Source: Microvelia longipes (lineage: Eukaryota > Arthropoda > Insecta > Hemiptera > Veliidae). From it: a stretch of 64,000 nt of DNA. The stretch lies in contig JACMZG010001914.1 of NCBI GenBank assembly GCA_018340805.1, positions 26,963,543 to 27,027,542 of the forward strand, read 5' to 3'. Positions 35,850-47,025 of the stretch are shown in pieces (the stretch's first letter is position 1; each line of letters begins with the position of its first letter). The position numbers and the translations under genes are program-made. A model generated the notes under the pieces. It saw nothing but the letters and a program-made list of their open reading frames with translations. It did no database searches and was not told where the DNA came from.

Positions 35850-36900
35850 TCAATAAAGTACAACAGAAAGATGAACCTTCAACCTTTTAAGAGAATATGA
35901 CTATGATGTGTTAGTTCAATTATTAAAAGTCATTTAAAATTAAAAATATGACAGCAATATCACTATTAAAATTTTATATGTAATTATGACTTTAATTCTC
36001 AAAGTTTTACTGTCAAAAAAGTTTGTTACTTGTTGTTTATTAATACTTGGCACTTCCTTAGAAACCATATAATATAAAGAAACATGTATAAAAAGTAATA
36101 ATACAATAGTAATCCACATATAGATATATTTGTACTTGTGAAATTAATATCGGAGTGGCTAAGAGGCTAGGCCTATGGCCTCTCGTTTTCAAATAAAATA
36201 TATGCTTGTATCATAGAGGAATATATACTATATTCCTTGGTGGCTTGTATAATATCTCTATTATTTAATTTGGCATGATTGTTGTGGTTAAACGTTTTTT
36301 AAATGGGTAAAGTATAATATGTACATTGTACATACCTAGTTTGTGTTAAAAAAAAAATAAAGAAATCACTTTTATATTGGCAATATGAAGTATTAAGATA
36401 AGAATAATATACAGTGAAAAAAGAATAAGTACCAGTTGATAAGTCAAAAATAACTTAAAACATGGCAGATTTATTTTTAAATCCAAGCATTTGAATGTTT
36501 GCTCGGCAAGATGTTTATCTTACATTGAAAAATAAAATAAGCTAACAGTTGCTAACCATAGATTAACGTAAGGGGAAGTATGGGATCATAATATATCATG
36601 CCTTTCCTACTAATTTTAAAAACTTTAGTTTAAAATCAGTTAAAAATAAATTAAATAGTTCCACTTGAGACTCCTTTCTGTCATCTCAAAGGCAGAGACA
36701 ATAAAACCTACTGAACGGAATGTATTGTCTCAAGGAATATTTTGTGTTGATCAACAAGTAATAATTAATTTTTCATTGTGTTTTATTTGCCTTATTCTAA
36801 TTTTTTTTTAATTTCTATAAATTATTTTATGTTTGTTGTATATTTTTTTTTGTTAAATGTCTCAAGAACAAAGATTATTTATTTCATTATGTAATTTAAT
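35850..36900. other. Upstream of CFAP20-like exon 2; no first exon found
   Basis: AT-rich. I looked specifically for the family's N-terminal exon, which should end in Trp-Asp-Lys-Lys at a donor, here and back to 21000, and did not find it. A tRNA-like snippet (gagtggctaagaggc at 36153) lacks a B box and a cloverleaf. Confidence 0.45.
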
Positions 36901-36907
36901 GTTTCAG

Positions 36908-37099
36908 ATCAAACATGGATATGTCAAGAGAGTCACTGATGAAGAGTTGAACTCATTTGTTATAGAGTTAGGAGGTTCAAATGTAATGCAAGCATACATC
37001 ACTCTGCCATGTCAAGTCAGAGAGTCTCTGGGGATATCAATGCCATTCTTGGTCATGATTGTGAAAAATATGAATAAATATTTCACTTTTGAAATGCAG
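36908..37099 (+). CDS. CFAP20-like: CFAP20/BUG22-like protein, exon 2
   Basis: 64 codons between the acceptor taatgtttcag (36907) and the donor CAG|GTAAAA (37099/37100). The peptide starts IKHGYVKRVTDEELNSFVIE and contains LGISMPFLVMIVKNMNKYFT. It aligns with the first third of CFAP20 (BUG22/C16orf80), a small beta-rich inner-junction protein of axonemal doublet microtubules needed for ciliary and sperm motility. CFAP20 is normally almost invariant across eukaryotes. This exon matches the human protein at only about half of its positions by eye, so it is a fast-evolving paralogue or lineage copy. Confidence 0.88.
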
Positions 37100-37300
37100 G
37101 TAAAAATTGTATACTTTTAGTGTCTGATACAATGTTATGTTTAAATTTAAAAAATCCTTCCGTTATGTTTTTATGCACAATCTTTATGATTCAACGGTAA
37201 AACTGGAAATAATGTGACCAAGAAAATTAGGTGATGATTTACTGGTTGCTTGGCAACCAGTGCTTCAGCAGTCTCTACTGTCTTCAGAAAGCAGGTAGTT

Positions 37301-37719
37301 CTCTGGTGCAAGAGCCCTATTACTTTTGAGGTAAGTGAAGGGACTAGGTGTCTGGTGCTAGAGCCTATTACTTTAGAGGCAAGTGAAGGGACTAGGTGTC
37401 TCTGGTGCAAAAGCCCTATTACTTTAGAGGCAAGTGAAGGGACTAGGTGTCCTCTGGTGCAAAAGCCCTATTTAGAGGCTTCGAAAGGGCAAGTGAAGGA
37501 CTAGGTGTCTCTGGTGCAAGAACCCTATTACTTTAGAGGCAAGTGAAGTAGGTGTCTCTGTGCAAGACCCTATTACTTAGAGACAAGTGAAGGGCTAGGT
37601 GTCTCTGGTGCAAGAGCCCTATTACTTTAGATGCAATGAAGGGACTAGGTCTCTGGTGCAAGAGCCCTATTACTTTAGAGGCAAGTGAAGGGGCTAGGTG
37701 TCACTGGTGCAGAGCAGAG
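37301..37719. repeat. Tandem array, ~51-bp unit, in CFAP20-like intron
   Basis: About eight units, each with ctctggtgcaagagccctat, tactttagaggcaagtgaag and ggactaggtgt. A further part unit at 38390-38425 lies beyond an inserted hAT element. Because 51 is a multiple of three, frames stay open across several units (repeating LEASEGTRCL). Indels break them, so I do not call a gene. Confidence 0.9.
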
Positions 37720-38389
37720 CAGGCTGGCAAACTACGGCCGCGGGCCACATGCGGCCCGCGGGCAAATTAAATGTTTGGAAAAAAGATAAAATAAATTAAA
37801 AATAAAAAAAATTAGGTATATACCAAATAAATTGTTTAATTCAAATTATTATGAAAAGTTAGATATCAAGAAAAGGAATAATGGATTGTTACTTTAACTT
37901 TAAAGTTGGAGAGAAACAAAACTAGTAAGATAAGAAACAATTACATAAAGAGCGGCCGTCTTCATATCAATTCTCATTGTCGGATTTGGCGAATTCTAAT
38001 ATTTTTAGTGAATTTATTTTCACAATAATTAGATAAAAAAAAAGCTATTTTGCCTTCTGTGAATTGCCGAAAAGGAGTTGATAAAATACAATCCTTTGAT
38101 CTTATATTTCATAGGAATACTTTTTATAATTATTTTTACACCTAGTATTCTAGCAAAGTTTGTCATCGGTTGTATTTCAAGATCTGACAAAGACTCCGTT
38201 TTGTTTTTTTCCGTTTAGTGCTAAAGTTCTCCAATTCTTATTCTTTGAGAATAAATTTGACTTAAGTAAAACACCAGCGTACTTCAATTTGTTGCGGGTT
38301 TAGCATACTTTTAAATTTTAGGAATGCGACCCGCTACTGGCTGTAAAAAGACAAATCGGCCCTTTGCTATAAAAGTTTGCCCAGGCCTG
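37720..38389. mobile_element. hAT-like element inserted in the 51-bp array
   Basis: Ends are caggctggcaaact and agtttgcccaggcctg, with GC-rich subterminal blocks (gcgggccacatgcggcccgc). The 670-bp interior has no transposase ORF. The array sequence resumes with tttagaggcaagtgaagggg immediately after it, proving insertion within a repeat unit. The 8-bp duplication is not clean (gagcagag against ctttagag). Confidence 0.75.
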
Positions 38390-38429
38390 CTTTAGAGGCA
38401 AGTGAAGGGGCTAGGTGTCACTGGTTGTA

Positions 38430-39580
38430 CCTTGTTCCATTGCAATGATGGCAAAAGGCCAATTAATAATTTACTGAGCTGTTCCAATTTACATCATCGC
38501 ATTTAAAAATAAAGAGGTGATAGACGTCTCTTTCAACTCTCAGGACTTGCTTTCAAGGGAGAAAGATTGGAGTGTGATTAAAAAGAAATATTTTTTTGAT
38601 CATCATCACTTTGTTATCACTTAAGGTGCGTGTCTCAGAACAGGAACTGGAGAACCTCTGATTGGGAAATCAGAACCGAACAGGTTGGGTCAATTGTCCC
38701 AATCTGGTCTTTGTCCAGATATCCTTAGAAGAAGGAGTACTGAGTTCAGTATCTTACTAAGGTTTTAGTCCTTTGAAAAGCTGAAGTCAGCTGTTTCAAA
38801 TCACTGGTGGACTCCAGAAGTAGAGATCCTTACGAACAAGCTTTCCTCTTTGTCGTAGAAGTACCAAATCTATCCAGAAGAGATGTAAAACTCAGAGTTA
38901 AAAGGCTCAGATACTGTGTATATGTGACTGAATCTGGCCTATCAGCACAGTTTCACAAGAAACTTTTTAAAGCACAAAGTATGTGCAATGGTCTTCTTCT
39001 TCTAAACAAGAGGGAATTAACTTCTTCAAAATCTTTGACCTGCTTGTTTCTGGTTCATTGGTGCTGGAGGAAAGGGAGTCACATCACTTTGCATCTCACA
39101 AGTCTCCTGGATTAGACAGTGTTATGTCATAAATTATTCCCTTAAAAGGAATGACACTGTACTTTTACTAGTTTTTTTCCTTCTTTTTTTACCCTTTCCT
39201 CTTTTTGTATTTTTAACTAGTACAATAGTAAAACTAGGTGTACTACTTTTTTGTTTTATATTGAAGAAGTTTTTTATGTTCTTTTATGGATGCACTCCAT
39301 ACAAATTTTGGTAAATTATACAACCTGCGTACAGGTTAGTCTTTTTCAGGATTCAAGTGCAATACTTATAAGTTAATGTATATTTAAAAAAATGTATATA
39401 ATTATTTTTAATATTTAATTTAATTTATATTTAAATTAAAAATATATAATTATTACCCCTTTCATTGTTCAGGGCTACCTAAGCTAGATTAATTGAGGAG
39501 ACCTGTTGAGCTACCACTATGGTACAGGACAGTGTGGTACCTAGATAGTATTATGAATTTACTTATAATGCTAAGGGATT
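38430..39580. other. Intronic DNA with an unidentified degenerate coding-like stretch
   Basis: Between 38780 and 39110 the plus strand is open for about 100 codons and is less AT-rich (peptide includes SRRDVKLRVKRLRYCVYVTE). I cannot assign a family. It may be a transposon remnant inside the CFAP20-like intron. Confidence 0.3.
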
Positions 39581-39584
39581 AGAT

Positions 39585-40175
39585 CAGGGCTTCTTAAACT
39601 TTTTTATATAGAGACCCCCTTCAAGCTTCGGAAATTTTAAACGACCCCCTCTCCATATAATGAAATATATATTAATCGTAGATGTAATATTGCACTATTT
39701 TACAATGTAAATAAAATAAGGATTAAGATTAAGAATACGTACCCATTAATTTCTGGGTACTTTTAATCACTAAGTTATCTTGCAAACACTGACGCCGGCG
39801 GCCAGACATGAATGTCGAACGCTCAGCTGATAATCGAGGAGCGCGTTGTATTTATTATTTTAAATTCCATATTTTCATTGATAGGCACTACAAAACAGTT
39901 TTGCATTGCCACTTTTTTCAAAAAATAGTTATAATAAAACTACAATAGTATTCTTTTGTATTTTTATACAAAAGAATTTTGTATAAAATTTATTTTATAC
40001 AAAATTACAAAATCTAATTTTGTTGATTTTTATTTGTATTTATATTTGTACGTAGTGTGTGTACTAGTTTTAAAAATTTATTTACAATGATTGAAAAGTA
40101 TCAGATCTTTGCGACCCCCTTTCAGAAGTCTCACGACCCCTCTGGGGGTCGCGACCCACAGTTTAAGAAGCCCTG
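39585..40175. mobile_element. hAT-like element in CFAP20-like intron
   Basis: 591 bp with 16-bp terminal inverted repeats cagggcttcttaaact and agtttaagaagccctg. It is flanked by near-matching duplications gattagat (39577-39584) and gatagat (from 40176). Subterminal gacccc runs are typical of hAT MITEs. No transposase. Confidence 0.85.
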
Positions 40176-40465
40176 GATAGATCATATCTTTTAAGATACC
40201 TGTAAATGCTCTTCTAAGCTCAGCCAGGAATTTATTCTCTTCCTTAACGCTCGAGGCCATACCAACAAGGTTTAACTACTATGGGTCCCAGGACACTGTG
40301 TTGTTAAGAACCTAGGCTAACCAGGCTGGGCTCCAGGCCCTTTTATTTCATTCCAGAGCCAGTAGTAGGTGATGACTTTTGTACTTTTATTATACTTTTA
40401 ATTAATACATTGTTTCTTTTTATTTCTCTTTTCTCTATTGATTAATTTAGTTTTTCTTCTTCTAG

Positions 40466-40582
40466 ATTCTTGATGATCAGAATACCAAGAGAAGATTTAG
40501 GCTTAGTAATTACCAGAGTACTTCCAGAGTGAAACCATTCATTTCTTGTTTACCTCTTGGACTTAATCCTGGCTGGAATCAG
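40466..40582 (+). CDS. CFAP20-like: CFAP20/BUG22-like protein, exon 3
   Basis: 39 codons between the acceptor ttcttctag (40465) and the donor CAG|GTACTT (40582/40583). It is in phase with exon 2, so the junction reads ...FEMQ-ILDDQ.... It contains RFRLSNYQSTSRVKPFIS, the most conserved block of the family, and ends in NPGWNQ. Introns on both sides are packed with repeats (a 51-bp array, two hAT elements, TA tracts). Confidence 0.92.
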
Positions 40583-40694
40583 GTACTTATTTATAATATA
40601 GAAATATACTCCACCTCTTATAACTAAGCACCCCATATAAACCTTATTTGGTAAAAAGGTTGACTTCATTTCTTCGTCTTATTTTTAAAGACAG

Positions 40695-40966
<272 letters not shown>

Positions 40967-41176
40967 AAAAGTTAAAAATAACTTTTAGAACTAAAGTCAA
41001 CAGTTTTTTGAAATAATTAAGAAGTTCAACAAAAATGTAGATGGCTAATTAACTTGTTATATGTACCTATAAATATAAGTTTTTTGATAATAAAATAATT
41101 TTGAAATAAGGCCATGGTTTTGTTGCTCTTAGGTTTATTAAAACATACTGTATTTATGTTTAGAGCTAAGACTAGA

Positions 41177-41840
41177 GGTACTTAAACAGTAAGACTGTTG
41201 ACTCAATGGTGGGAAAATTTAGATTCTGGTCGACACTAGCGTGGCAGGGATCTACCTTTAAATTTAGTGGATGTGGCTTAATTTCCCGCTTTTAGCCCAC
41301 AGTCAGTTTGAAATTCAATTTTTATACTTTGTATAGTCATACTTCTAACAAGCCGTACCGCTTTGCACTGCCTTCTTAAACACTGCCTTAGTTGTCTTTA
41401 AACTTACACAGAACGCTTCTGATTACTTTTAAGTTTTTCATTCAAGTAATTTATTCATTTAATCGACTCAATCAGGTAATTATGAAATAGTGGCTAAAAT
41501 TTAAACGTGCTAGAAGATTTTGGCATTTAATGCAGCATGTATTTAATTACATCGGCAAGATGCTGCGCACATGTGATTAAATGTAATCACCTGATAAAAT
41601 TGACTAAATCAATAAATTAATTAAATGAAATTTACTCTTACCTGCCATCAGTAGTGTTCGGAGGAAGTTTTAAAAATACTTCTTACTTTTAGTGTCTGAA
41701 TTTTTTGTATTACAGAACATGGCAACGGCGAACTGTTTTTGTAAAAAATTAATAAAGAAAATAATCATTTCATAATAACAATAATACCTGTCATAACTAA
41801 ATATTGCCATGGTTTTTTAAAATTTAAATATAAAAATATA
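41177..41840 (-). mobile_element. Foldback-like element, family F3, reversed copy
   Basis: Reverse copy of the element at 30192-30925. Shared blocks include gactcaatggtgggaaaa, ttcaatttttatactttgta, cacatgtgattaaatgtaat and ggcaacggcgaact. The pair show the family is mobile or duplicated, not a local structure. Confidence 0.7.
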
Positions 41841-41867
41841 ATATAATATAAATATAAAAACTTACAC

Positions 41868-42318
41868 AAGTCATTAGATCAAAATTGAACTAATGCTGAT
41901 AATGAGATAAAACTCAATACATAGGTTATTCTTATACATTGGCTACATGTGTGCCAAATCTCAATTCGATCACATAATTTTTCCGGGTTTTATGGTTTGT
42001 CAAAATTTTCACTGAGTCATTATTGTGGGTTAATGATGTCATTAACCCAATTCCGATGTCAAAAATTATTTTCCGAATAGCACAACTACAGTGGTAGATA
42101 GACTAATTTTTGTACAAAGTTTTAACTCTCTTGCATAAATACACTAGGAGCTACGATGATAACAGACAAACAAACACACACACATACAGACAGACAACTT
42201 TGCAAAAACCACTCAGGAGGCTTTAAAAACGCCTGAAACGGATAATGCAGGTGACACCCCGGTTTCGGATTTTTTTTTTGCAAACAATACTTTTCTTATA
42301 TACCTACGGTATAAATGA
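41868..42318 (-). repeat. 5S-type repeat family, 5' two-thirds
   Basis: A well-preserved reversed copy of everything before the 5S-like segment, from ttgaactaatgctgataatg through tcattattgtgggttaatga, cacaactacagtggtagata and ctaggagctacgatgataac to tatacctacggtataaatga at its 5' end. Confidence 0.75.
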
Positions 42319-42486
42319 GAAAAAGTAAAAATTAGGAAATCTTAAGCATACATTTTTTATTGTAATTTAATTTGCTGGAGAGATACTCTAAAAATAGAAG
42401 TTAGGGAAACGCATTAGCAGTTCTGGCCATTTAATCAGTGGGACTATTTAGCCCATAGTTGGTACTATGGTGATTAATAATAAAAA

Positions 42487-43005
42487 TTGGGTACAGGGTA
42501 CCTCGAAACTTTTCCTCATCACATCGGATTCGCTATGCTTATCCTCCCTCCTTCGGACTCACTTTACTTGTCCTCAGAATATACAATTCGCCAAAATTAT
42601 ACTGCACTTCCATCATCTTCAGATAGTAAATGCATCCGTTTTATTCTCAGCGGTCACCAAACCACAATGCTGCTTAATTTTTTATTTATAATTTTTCACT
42701 TTATGATTCAACAAAAATCATGGGTATAATTGTCGTATTGTAACTAAACTTTTTGTACTTATTTATTAAGTAAAGTTTTACACTTGTACTAAATTTAAAC
42801 TCGTTTAAATCATTTTCTGATTTTTTACATTTTTTTAAAAAACGTACACAAGTCATTTGCTTGTGTCAACTAATGCTGATAATTAGATACAACTTGGTAC
42901 GTATGTTAGTCTTGTACATAGCCACATGTGTGCTAAATCTCAATCCGATCGCATCATTTTTCCACGCTTTATGATTTTTCAAAATTTATGGATCATCAAA
43001 ATTTC
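42487..43005 (-). repeat. 5S-ICR repeat, 3' two-thirds, reversed
   Basis: Reversed tail (gggtacagggtacctcgaaa, cacatcggattcgctatgct) leads to a 5S-like segment at 42647-42677 (ctcagcggtcacc...aatgctgctta), which has lost about 13 bp in its centre. The gtacacaagtcat and actaatgctgataattagat blocks follow. Confidence 0.75.
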
Positions 43006-43009
43006 ATTT

Positions 43010-43206
43010 TGATATTGGTCGCCATTTTGATATGGTCGCCATTTTGATACTCTTTCCTTTTGAATTTTCAAACATTGACAGCCTATAATTTGTTTAATGT
43101 ATTTCGATGCAGGATATAGTCTGAAGTCATAAAAACCGAGACTTTGGGTAGCCATTATACTCTGAGGAAAAGTACCACAGTATCCTGTTCCCGATTCTTT
43201 TTTTAT
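43010..43206 (+). repeat. 5S-type repeat family, 3' end fragment
   Basis: A degenerate forward copy recognised mainly by its end: ctctgaggaaaagtaccaca, then tcctgttcccgattc and a T run. It lies only 70 bp before CFAP20-like exon 4. Confidence 0.4.
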
Positions 43207-43278
43207 TTAACTAGCAGTTACTTTAACTTATTAAAAGCGTAAGGATAAATTTACTCATCTACTCCTCTCTTTATTCAG

Positions 43279-43503
43279 ATAATTTTTAATATGGCTGACT
43301 TTACGAGAAGAACATACGGTACATGTTTTTTGGAGATAATTCGATTATCAGTTCATGCAAATTGTCGTGTTCGAAGAATATATTTTTCAAAGAAACTTTA
43401 TACTGATGATGAGCTCCCAGCTGAATATAAGATCTGTATTCCTAAAAAGAAAAAAGAAGAAGAACTCAAATGTCCTGAGCCTGAAAAACTAGAGGTCACT
43501 TGA
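43279..43503 (+). CDS. CFAP20-like: CFAP20/BUG22-like protein, terminal exon
   Basis: After the acceptor tctttattcag (43278) there are 74 codons and a TGA at 43501-43503, in phase with exon 3 (...GWNQ-IIFNMADFTRRTYGT). It carries the family blocks DFTRRTYGT, HANCRVRRIYFS and LYTDDELPAEYKI. The C-terminus is extended and lysine/glutamate-rich (IPKKKKEEELKCPEPEKLEV). Exons 2-4 give 177 residues. Adding the usual ~29 residue first exon would give about 206, against 193 in human. A variant poly(A) signal ATTAAA is at 43551-43556. Confidence 0.93.
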   Translation: MIFNMADFTRRTYGTCFLEIIRLSVHANCRVRRIYFSKKLYTDDELPAEYKICIPKKKKEEELKCPEPEKLEVT

Positions 43504-43699
43504 ACATCTGAAAAAAGTATTTTAACAAGTAAACAAAACTAGTGTTTTTTATTAAATTGTAATTATTCCATGTCTATTGTTTCTTTATACATTAGAAGAG
43601 ATTATTTTGACTTTCTATTAATCTTGTACATACCTACACACACAAACACATTTACACACACTCATATATAATATATATGTAGGAGGCAACATAGTTAGA

Positions 43700-43900
43700 A
43701 ACTATCAGCCAGCCTACCAATGAGGTTGGCCTCGTATGAAATTGTGGGCGTGGTTTAACATAAAGGACTAACCTCATTGGTTCCCTCGTATTAATTGCCC
43801 CCGCTGTCAACTGATAATAACCACGTGTTATACTATAGTTCACGTTAATTTAGTTTGTATCTGAGTGAATAACATGCAAATTTTGAGTATTGTGAATACA
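43700..43900 (+). promoter_or_regulatory. Candidate promoter of the MULE-domain gene
   Basis: A less AT-rich patch between two genes. A 12-bp inverted repeat, accaatgaggtt at 43716-43727 and aacctcattggt at 43770-43781, contains a CCAAT box in each orientation. The GC-box-like gggcgtgg (43746-43753) lies between them. This layout suits a promoter about 1 kb upstream of the ATG at 44773, which would imply a 5' UTR intron. Placing the start site needs transcript data. Confidence 0.3.
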
Positions 43901-44772
43901 TGTGTGTCTGATACACAGCAAGTGTGCTGCGTGAAGCTATTTGTATGTCCTGTCTATCCTCGCCCATACCCATTCTCACCAAATCTGTTATTACCTCAGT
44001 TTCTATTAGTTGTTCTTATAATTAGATAAAGTAGAAGTTAGTTTTTGTTGTTATAAGTAAAAGGATTTTTCATTTAGATAGATTTGATGATGATGATATT
44101 AAGATAAACACAGCGTGAAAGGTCTGTTTTCTAAATCCTTAAAAAGAAGAAAGGGATACAGGATGCCTTTAAGTATCTAGGGTTACCAAGTCATAAAATG
44201 GAGGTATCAAATTGAAAAACCACGCTTTCTGGGGCTCGCTCAGCTTACCGTTACCACTTCTTTTACTGTGTGACTAGAAGTAGTAAGCTAACCAGTGTAA
44301 AGGTTAGGAATGTCTTATTTATTTTTTTCAATGATAAAAGTAAGTATAAAAATTACCTTTATAAATGATACTAAACCTTTTTGCATTTACTTTATGGTTG
44401 TGTTTCACACCGCAATGGATCATTCGTTTGTCAACATTTTTCCTCCCTCCATGTTTCATGATAATTCCAGAAGTAAACATAACATTGGATGCATTGAACT
44501 TTTTATGGTGAGAATCCAAAACCTTCACTTTGCAATTGCTATTCAAAGAGAATAGCTTCTTAAAATTTTAAGAAGAAACAAGTATTGTCCGATGTATTTA
44601 ATTAGAACGACTTAAAAAAAAAGAAGAAGAAAACTGTTATTGTTTATTATCAAAATAAGTTGTGATAACAAATTTTAGTTATTTTTTTATTTAATTTTTT
44701 TAAATATTTATATATATTACGTGTTAGTTTTTTTTTAACTATAATGGCGTATTAATGTAGCTGACCAGTATA

Positions 44773-47025
44773 ATGGCTCAACCTAGTCCTACAGAAATTA
44801 GCACTATTGATATTAAAAATGAAACTGTTCAACTCAAGAAGGAAGGCAAATATTTTGTTTGTAATGAGTGTGAAAAGAAGTTTTCAACCAAGTTTAGTGT
44901 CAAACGCCATTTGAGTAGAAGTTGTAAGCCAACAAAGAAAAACCATTACTCTAAGTGTCATCTGTGTGATCAATTTTGTGAATCGAAACAACTGTTATAC
45001 AATCATTTTGAAAGTGTTCATGGTGTATTAATTGTATCAGAGCAGAAAGAGTTCTCTTCAATGGAAGAGTTTTTAGTGTGGAAAACCAGTGTTGAGAAAG
45101 ATACAGTTGCTAGGTATGTTAATCGCATAAAGAAAAAATTGGTAGATGGTTCTATTAAATACTCTTTTATTTGTCATAGAGATGGTTTCTTTGTTTCCAA
45201 ATCCAAACAAAAAAGGCAGCTCAAGAAACTAGGAAGTAACAAAATTAATGGTCACTGCCCCGCTGCTATGTATGCTTTAGTCAAACCCACAGGAAATATT
45301 TCTGTTACTTTTGCAAAGACTCATGTCGGACACGATTTGGAGTTAGGAAGAATTGCCTTAAGTAAAGAGGAAAAGGAATTAATTTCATCCAAGATATCAC
45401 AGAAAATACCTTTAAACGAAATTCTCAATGAAGTGAGAGATTCTTCTATTGATGAAAATGTTAGTCGATTGCATCTTCTGAAGAAGAAAGATTTACACAA
45501 TATAAAATCTATGTATAAGTTGCAGGATTGTAAAATTAATGAGAAGGAAGACTATGAAAGTGTTGAGGCATGGGTAGATCATATGAAAAGTTCTTCTAAT
45601 GTGGTCAGGTTTTATAAAGGCCAAGGAGAGAGTTTGCCTGGTTATTCATATCTAAATAGAAATGACTTTGTATTAATATTTTTTAATGATGCACAGGTTG
45701 AGATTTTAAAACAATACTGCTCAGACACGGTGTGTGTAGACCGGACTCACAAGCAAAATCCAGGAGATTTTGAACTTTTTACGGTGATTGTTTTAGACAA
45801 TACAAAACAAGGTTTCCCCGTGGCTATGATGATATCTAGCAGAAGTGATACCAGAGTGATGATGTTGTATTTTGACATTATCAAGTCTTGTTTGGGCCAC
45901 TCTTTGTCTCCCAAGACATTTATGTCAGATGTAGCCGAGCAATTTTATTTAGCCTGGTCATCAGTGATGCCTACTGAGAACACTCAAAGGTTGTTCTGTT
46001 CTTGGCATGTTGAGAAAGCGTGGCGGGAGAACCTTAAAAAAATTATAAACCCAGATAAACAAGATACTATATTTAAGGCGCTAAAAACTATCATGAAAGA
46101 ACCTTGTAAAGAACAGTATAAAATCATGTGTAAGCAGTGTTTAAGTTATTTGCATGAAAATAATGATTGTAAAGACTTCGCTAGTTTTGTTGAAAAAGCA
46201 TTTTTTAACTCTCCGTCCACTTGGGCTCAATGCCAGAGGATAGATGCCGGAGTCGATGCTAATATGTGCTTAGAGAGTTTGCATCGCACTATTAAGTACA
46301 TTTATTCAGATGGAAAGGCAGCAAAGAGGCAAGATAGAGGTGTCAGTGCCATTATGAGATATATTAGGGACAAGCTTCATGATAGAATCGCTACCATTAC
46401 GAAAGGTAAGTTTACTACTAAGCTGTCATCGATTAAAGAGAGACATAGAGGCATGTTAAAAATAAAATTAGGAGGAAGAGTTCTGGAAGATGATAGTGGG
46501 TGGGTGGTTTCAGCTTCCAATTCTAGTAAAGAGTTCTTCATTACTAAAAATCTAGATAAAACCGACTGTGCATGTGATCTTCGCTGCTCAGACTGTGGTG
46601 ATCTTTGCATTCACATGTTTACTTGTACCTGCGTTGATTTTCTTATCAAATTCAACATGTGTAAACATATTCATTTTGTAATTACAACTTTTAACTTAAG
46701 TCAATTTAAAGATGAGGAAATGCTGTCTCCAGTTCACGATTATGAGCTTGATTTTGAGATACCAACTGAAATAGTTGACGAAACCGAGTCTAACCAAGAG
46801 CTTTTAGAGCAGAAGATAAAAGAATTTCAGCAGGACTTTATAGATTTAACCTCTCAGATCCAGTCCTTTGAACAGCTTGATGCATGCATTCAACTTGCAT
46901 CTCCTATGAAAGATATTATTAAAACAGAAGTTACTGATAATAATTTAGTCATTACTTCAACATCTAACTTACCTGACTATTCTACAGAACCCGAAACAGA
47001 AAATTACTACATCATACTGAATTAA
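44773..47025 (+). CDS. MULE-type transposase-domain protein with C2H2 and SWIM zinc fingers
   Basis: One uninterrupted 750-codon frame with a TAA stop. Domains in order: a C2HC-like finger (C30, C33, H46, C51); a C2H2 finger (C62, C65, H78, H83); a FAR1/GCM-like zinc module at about 133-188 (C134, C162, H184, H187); a MULE DDE core with D323 (CVDRTH), D386 (FMSD), the CxxH pair C409/H412 (FCSWHVEKAW) and E501 (CLESLHRTIK); and a SWIM finger (C618, C620, C630, H632) at the C-terminal side. This is the architecture of Mutator-like transposases of the metazoan Phantom type and of ZSWIM proteins derived from them. All three acidic residues are present, so catalysis is possible. I found no terminal inverted repeats around it. 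It is therefore either a young MULE whose ends I missed or a domesticated host gene. The 3' end has a 90-residue acidic tail. Confidence 0.88.
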   Translation: MAQPSPTEISTIDIKNETVQLKKEGKYFVCNECEKKFSTKFSVKRHLSRSCKPTKKNHYSKCHLCDQFCESKQLLYNHFESVHGVLIVSEQKEFSSMEEFLVWKTSVEKDTVARYVNRIKKKLVDGSIKYSFICHRDGFFVSKSKQKRQLKKLGSNKINGHCPAAMYALVKPTGNISVTFAKTHVGHDLELGRIALSKEEKELISSKISQKIPLNEILNEVRDSSIDENVSRLHLLKKKDLHNIKSMYKLQDCKINEKEDYESVEAWVDHMKSSSNVVRFYKGQGESLPGYSYLNRNDFVLIFFNDAQVEILKQYCSDTVCVDRTHKQNPGDFELFTVIVLDNTKQGFPVAMMISSRSDTRVMMLYFDIIKSCLGHSLSPKTFMSDVAEQFYLAWSSVMPTENTQRLFCSWHVEKAWRENLKKIINPDKQDTIFKALKTIMKEPCKEQYKIMCKQCLSYLHENNDCKDFASFVEKAFFNSPSTWAQCQRIDAGVDANMCLESLHRTIKYIYSDGKAAKRQDRGVSAIMRYIRDKLHDRIATITKGKFTTKLSSIKERHRGMLKIKLGGRVLEDDSGWVVSASNSSKEFFITKNLDKTDCACDLRCSDCGDLCIHMFTCTCVDFLIKFNMCKHIHFVITTFNLSQFKDEEMLSPVHDYELDFEIPTEIVDETESNQELLEQKIKEFQQDFIDLTSQIQSFEQLDACIQLASPMKDIIKTEVTDNNLVITSTSNLPDYSTEPETENYYIILN

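Noticed and set aside
36153..36200. tRNA-like sequence gagtggctaagaggc
   Set aside because: It resembles an A box but has no B box and no cloverleaf can be drawn.
37171..37504. Repetitive peptide frames over the 51-bp array
   Set aside because: Frames persist only because 51 is divisible by three. Indels disrupt them, and the array lies in an intron.
44310..44555. Overlapping frames on both strands just before the MULE-domain gene
   Set aside because: Sense and antisense are equally open, with no domain or splice support.
46377..46610. Antisense frame within the MULE-domain gene
   Set aside because: It is a shadow of a real long frame on the other strand.
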